Under the pieces are notes generated by a model. That model was not told the origin of the DNA. It did no database searches and was given only the letters and a program-made list of their open reading frames with translations. Of a stretch of 64,000 nt of DNA, positions 62,101-64,000 are shown piece after piece (within the stretch, counting starts at the first letter, position 1; every line of letters begins with the position of its first letter). The translations under genes and the position numbers were made by a program. The DNA is from Dryas octopetala. Taxonomy: Eukaryota; Streptophyta; Magnoliopsida; Rosales; Rosaceae. Where the stretch lies: NCBI GenBank assembly GCA_963921425.1, contig OY992833.1:1924501-1988500 (forward strand), in the 5' to 3' direction.

Positions 62101-63910
62101 TCACCAAAAAGAGGATACTTTTAGTCACTTTGTTTAATATTGTAATAAACTATTGAGTACTAAGTTTTTGGGTGAGTATTGTATTGTCAGTAATTCTTGT
62201 CTATTTTTCAAATGCTGTTCTTGTTGTGGCAGTTCTATTTCTAGATTCTACATGCAATTTGTTAATTTTTTTTCTTTATCATTTGTCCAAAGCATTCCTG
62301 TGGGAGACTGGTGAGTCACACCAAAAGGAGGTGTTTTTTAACCAAGTTTGTGAAGTATATTTCTTATAAAAAAGAAAGGTTTGTGAAGTATATTAACCTT
62401 CAATAATTGAGGTAAATAGACAACAAAAGAATTACTGGATGAAAAATTGTTTGAAATCTTAAGGCCAATGTGCATATGTAGAAAATTAGGAGCAATATAT
62501 CCAAGTGTATATATAGTTATTTGTCAACACGCCAAAACCAAAACCAACCCAAAACCAATGAGCAATGGGTAGAGAGACTAGGATATTATAGATTGTCGTG
62601 CAAATCTATATTCTCATAACGTCCCCTCATGTGTGGTATGACTCAGAAACATGTGGATGGATTATATTAGGTGACGTGGATCACGTGTGGCCATCGGGTC
62701 TGACACGTGAATTGCCCACTTTGATACTATATTAAGGTGAGAACATCCAACTCAAAACCTTTTGGCAAAGGGTGGAGAGGCCAAGATATCATACATTGTC
62801 ATAGAGGGCTTAGAATTCCTATATTCTCAACAGTACAGATGATTCTGTTAGAAAAAAGGGTATATCTTATTAGATACGTATAAGGCATGATTGACATTAA
62901 ATTGAACTTTTGACCTATTTTGTAGGGCTGTTGTCTGGGTTAAAGTGGAGAGAGAGTGAATATCTTTATTTAGATGTTAGTGAATTTTTGCAAGAGGTTG
63001 AAGGCAACATACTATCATCCTTGCTCAGTTTTTCTGGGAGAGACATACATATCTTAAGATAACAAGGGAGAGAGAGGACTAGTGAAAGGATTTCAGTTTG
63101 CATATTATTTACTTGATTTTTGTGACACTGAAAAGTATCTGAAAGTGGGACCAATTGCATGAAAGTCGTGCTGTTTATTTTGTGAATACTCTAGCTTATT
63201 TCTTAAGCTTGTTGTGCAACTTAATGCAGAAATTGATGTAATCCGGATTTGTGATCTTAATGCAATGGCTATGGAGTTTGTGCACTAAGTGAATGTCTGT
63301 AGTGCTTCACATAAACAGCTAATCTAAAATTTATGTTTCTTTTTATATTCTCTACTTTCTATGTGTAGAAGGGTTAAAGGCAAGATATTATAAAGAAGGT
63401 GCCCCCACTCCCTCTTTTGAAGTATAAAATGGAAAGCACTCACAACTATCATAAATTCTATAGGAAGAAATCACTTGTTGATTATCATGTCTTTACAACT
63501 AGGCCTTGCTATATCTCAATTAACAAAATACCTCATTGTGCTGTTTTAGAAATTGCTTCCCCCTTTTTTGTCAGTTTGAATATGTTTTTGTTACCTTTTT
63601 TTTTTCTTTTATAATAAATCAGTTTTCTTTATTTGTCTTCATAGGCAGAAAGAAGGAGGAGACTTGGGTTGCCACCAGTTGAACCTTCAACCGTAAAACC
63701 TACTGCACCTGTTGTGGAAGAGAAAAAGGCATGAGCTTGTTTGAATATATTATTTGTCTGTTCAACGCCACTCAGAAATTGCTCGAAACCTATGCTAATG
63801 GATCTCTCTTGTATGATTGTACTGAAGTGCAGAGCTCATTGCCTGTTAGGCCTGCTACACAAGGAGAGCAAATGAGAGAATGTTTGCGATCTCTCAAACA
63901 GAATCACAAG
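53142..63910 (+). CDS. Zinc-finger/UBA protein with charged coiled coil (3' partial; PUB domain expected beyond)
   Basis: Exons 53142-53309, 53823-53967, 54736-54831, 55703-55779, 58663-58742, 61165-61225, 61806-61873, 62004-62085, 63645-63728 and 63833-63910 give 313 codons in one phase-consistent frame. Two zinc fingers of identical spacing start the protein: C8-x2-C11-x12-H24-x5-H30 and C45-x2-C48-x12-H61-x5-H67; intron 1 splits the second. A UBA domain follows (about residues 110-152; LLEELEGMGFSTARATRALHYSGN…AAVNWVVEHE), then a K/E/R-rich helix from exons 6-8. The sequence ends with MRECLRSLKQNHK. Family knowledge: this matches the plant UBA/PUB-domain proteins (Arabidopsis At1g04850 type, ~410 aa), likely ubiquitin- and CDC48-linked. 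All junctions are GT-AG except intron 9, which appears to use a GC donor. Introns 4 and 5 host LINE remnants. Confidence 0.9.
55838..55960. repeat. Degenerate (CT)n tract in intron 4 of the UBA gene
   Basis: CTCTGTCT/CTATCT-type repeats over about 120 bp; creates a spurious Leu/Ser frame. Confidence 0.85.
56395..58140 (+). mobile_element. LINE (L1-type) reverse-transcriptase remnant in the UBA gene
   Basis: Sense-oriented. Recognisable pieces in broken frames: FICLIPKK near 56500, SDYSPIS near 56545, GGFVKGRQILDAIL near 56652, VDFEKAYDQV near 56754, LRQGDPLLP-like near 56930, and the catalytic FADDT box near 57053. A zf-RVT region follows at 57580-57740 (IWKAKVPTKLQLLTWI, CIMCEEASQSIDHLFLHF). 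Many stops and shifts. Confidence 0.85.
57983..58370. repeat. 194-bp tandem duplication with poly-T
   Basis: GACGGTGAATTTCTTATGGG begins at 57983 and again at 58177. Both copies run through a poly-T tract and CTTGTTGTT…CCCCTGCC to GTGTTGCCTCGTGTGGT. The copies are highly similar, so the duplication is recent relative to the LINE decay. Confidence 0.9.
59440..60535 (+). mobile_element. LINE 3'-end remnant with zf-RVT domain in intron 5
   Basis: One frame reads NGVRVRFWEDCWLEERPL (59520-59580). After a shift there is a 190-codon stretch with KVPPKVRVFVWLVAVGRVNT, WCILCKAGEESVDPVFLHC and VFWVLWMECNRRIFDDY, the classic zf-RVT tail of plant LINEs. It ends in AATAAAAATTCTCG and a short poly-A near 60530, so it is 5'-truncated and sense-oriented. 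Confidence 0.87.
62515..62840. repeat. Transposon-derived repeat fragment in intron 8
   Basis: Phrases such as CCAAAACCAATGAGCAATGGGTAGAGAG and ATATTAAGGTGAGAACATCCAACTC recur widely in plant LTR or MITE ends. A partial internal repetition is visible (GGTAGAGAGACTAGGATAT… and GGTGGAGAGGCCAAGATAT…). Class not determined. Confidence 0.4.
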
Positions 63911-64000
63911 GTAAAGACAGTTACCCGTTATGTCACTAATTCAAGAAAATATGCATTACCTTTTGTATGGATTGTAGACAATGGCCTTATTTTTACTTTC

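Overview
The window is nuclear DNA from a flowering plant, most likely a eudicot. It carries AT-rich introns with GT-AG borders, plant-specific gene families and a dense layer of plant transposons. I cannot name the species. Four host genes are recognisable. (1) A NO VEIN-type gene on the + strand (785-10979); its first exons lie before the window. (2) A compact three-exon SUMO gene on the - strand (22775-20596). (3) A complete six-exon VPS38/UVRAG-type gene on the - strand (33822-27912), encoding a PI3-kinase complex subunit. (4) A zinc-finger/UBA protein gene on the + strand (53142-63910), which runs off the right edge before its expected PUB domain.

The gaps between these genes are mostly nested transposons. 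Between the NO VEIN and SUMO genes, a 7,211-bp Mutator-like element (13089-20299) sits inside an older long-inverted-repeat element (12013-20428). The inner element has 42-bp terminal repeats and an 8-bp target duplication. It carries two convergent genes: a plant-mobile-domain gene (+) and a transposase gene with FAR1-like, MULE, SWIM and OTU-protease domains (-). Each has two in-frame stops. Both subterminal regions carry arrays of a 22-bp hairpin motif, 19 copies in all.

The 35-49 kb stretch is built from long-inverted-repeat (foldback) elements whose ends read roughly G(G/A)GNAAATTAC and which are flanked by 9-bp target duplications (35381-43482, 46538-49376, 46745-47631, 47686-48570; similar at 12013-20428 and 23224-24183). 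Several enclose GC-rich or coding-like DNA. One is split by a very young Ty1/copia element (36191-42469): its two 436-bp LTRs differ at one base, its TSD is perfect, and a single frameshift breaks pol. Its gag start codon appears to lie inside the LTR and to be joined to gag by splicing over the primer-binding site.

Smaller relics include a 600-bp non-autonomous hAT element with an LRR fragment inside the SUMO intron, LINE remnants in introns of the NO VEIN and UBA genes and at 49.6 kb, a 5'-truncated eEF1A retropseudogene, and a decayed caulimovirid-like reverse-transcriptase fragment near 52 kb. The host genes do not form a pathway; they are independent loci whose introns and flanks have absorbed transposons. 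No tRNA, rRNA or CRISPR array was seen.
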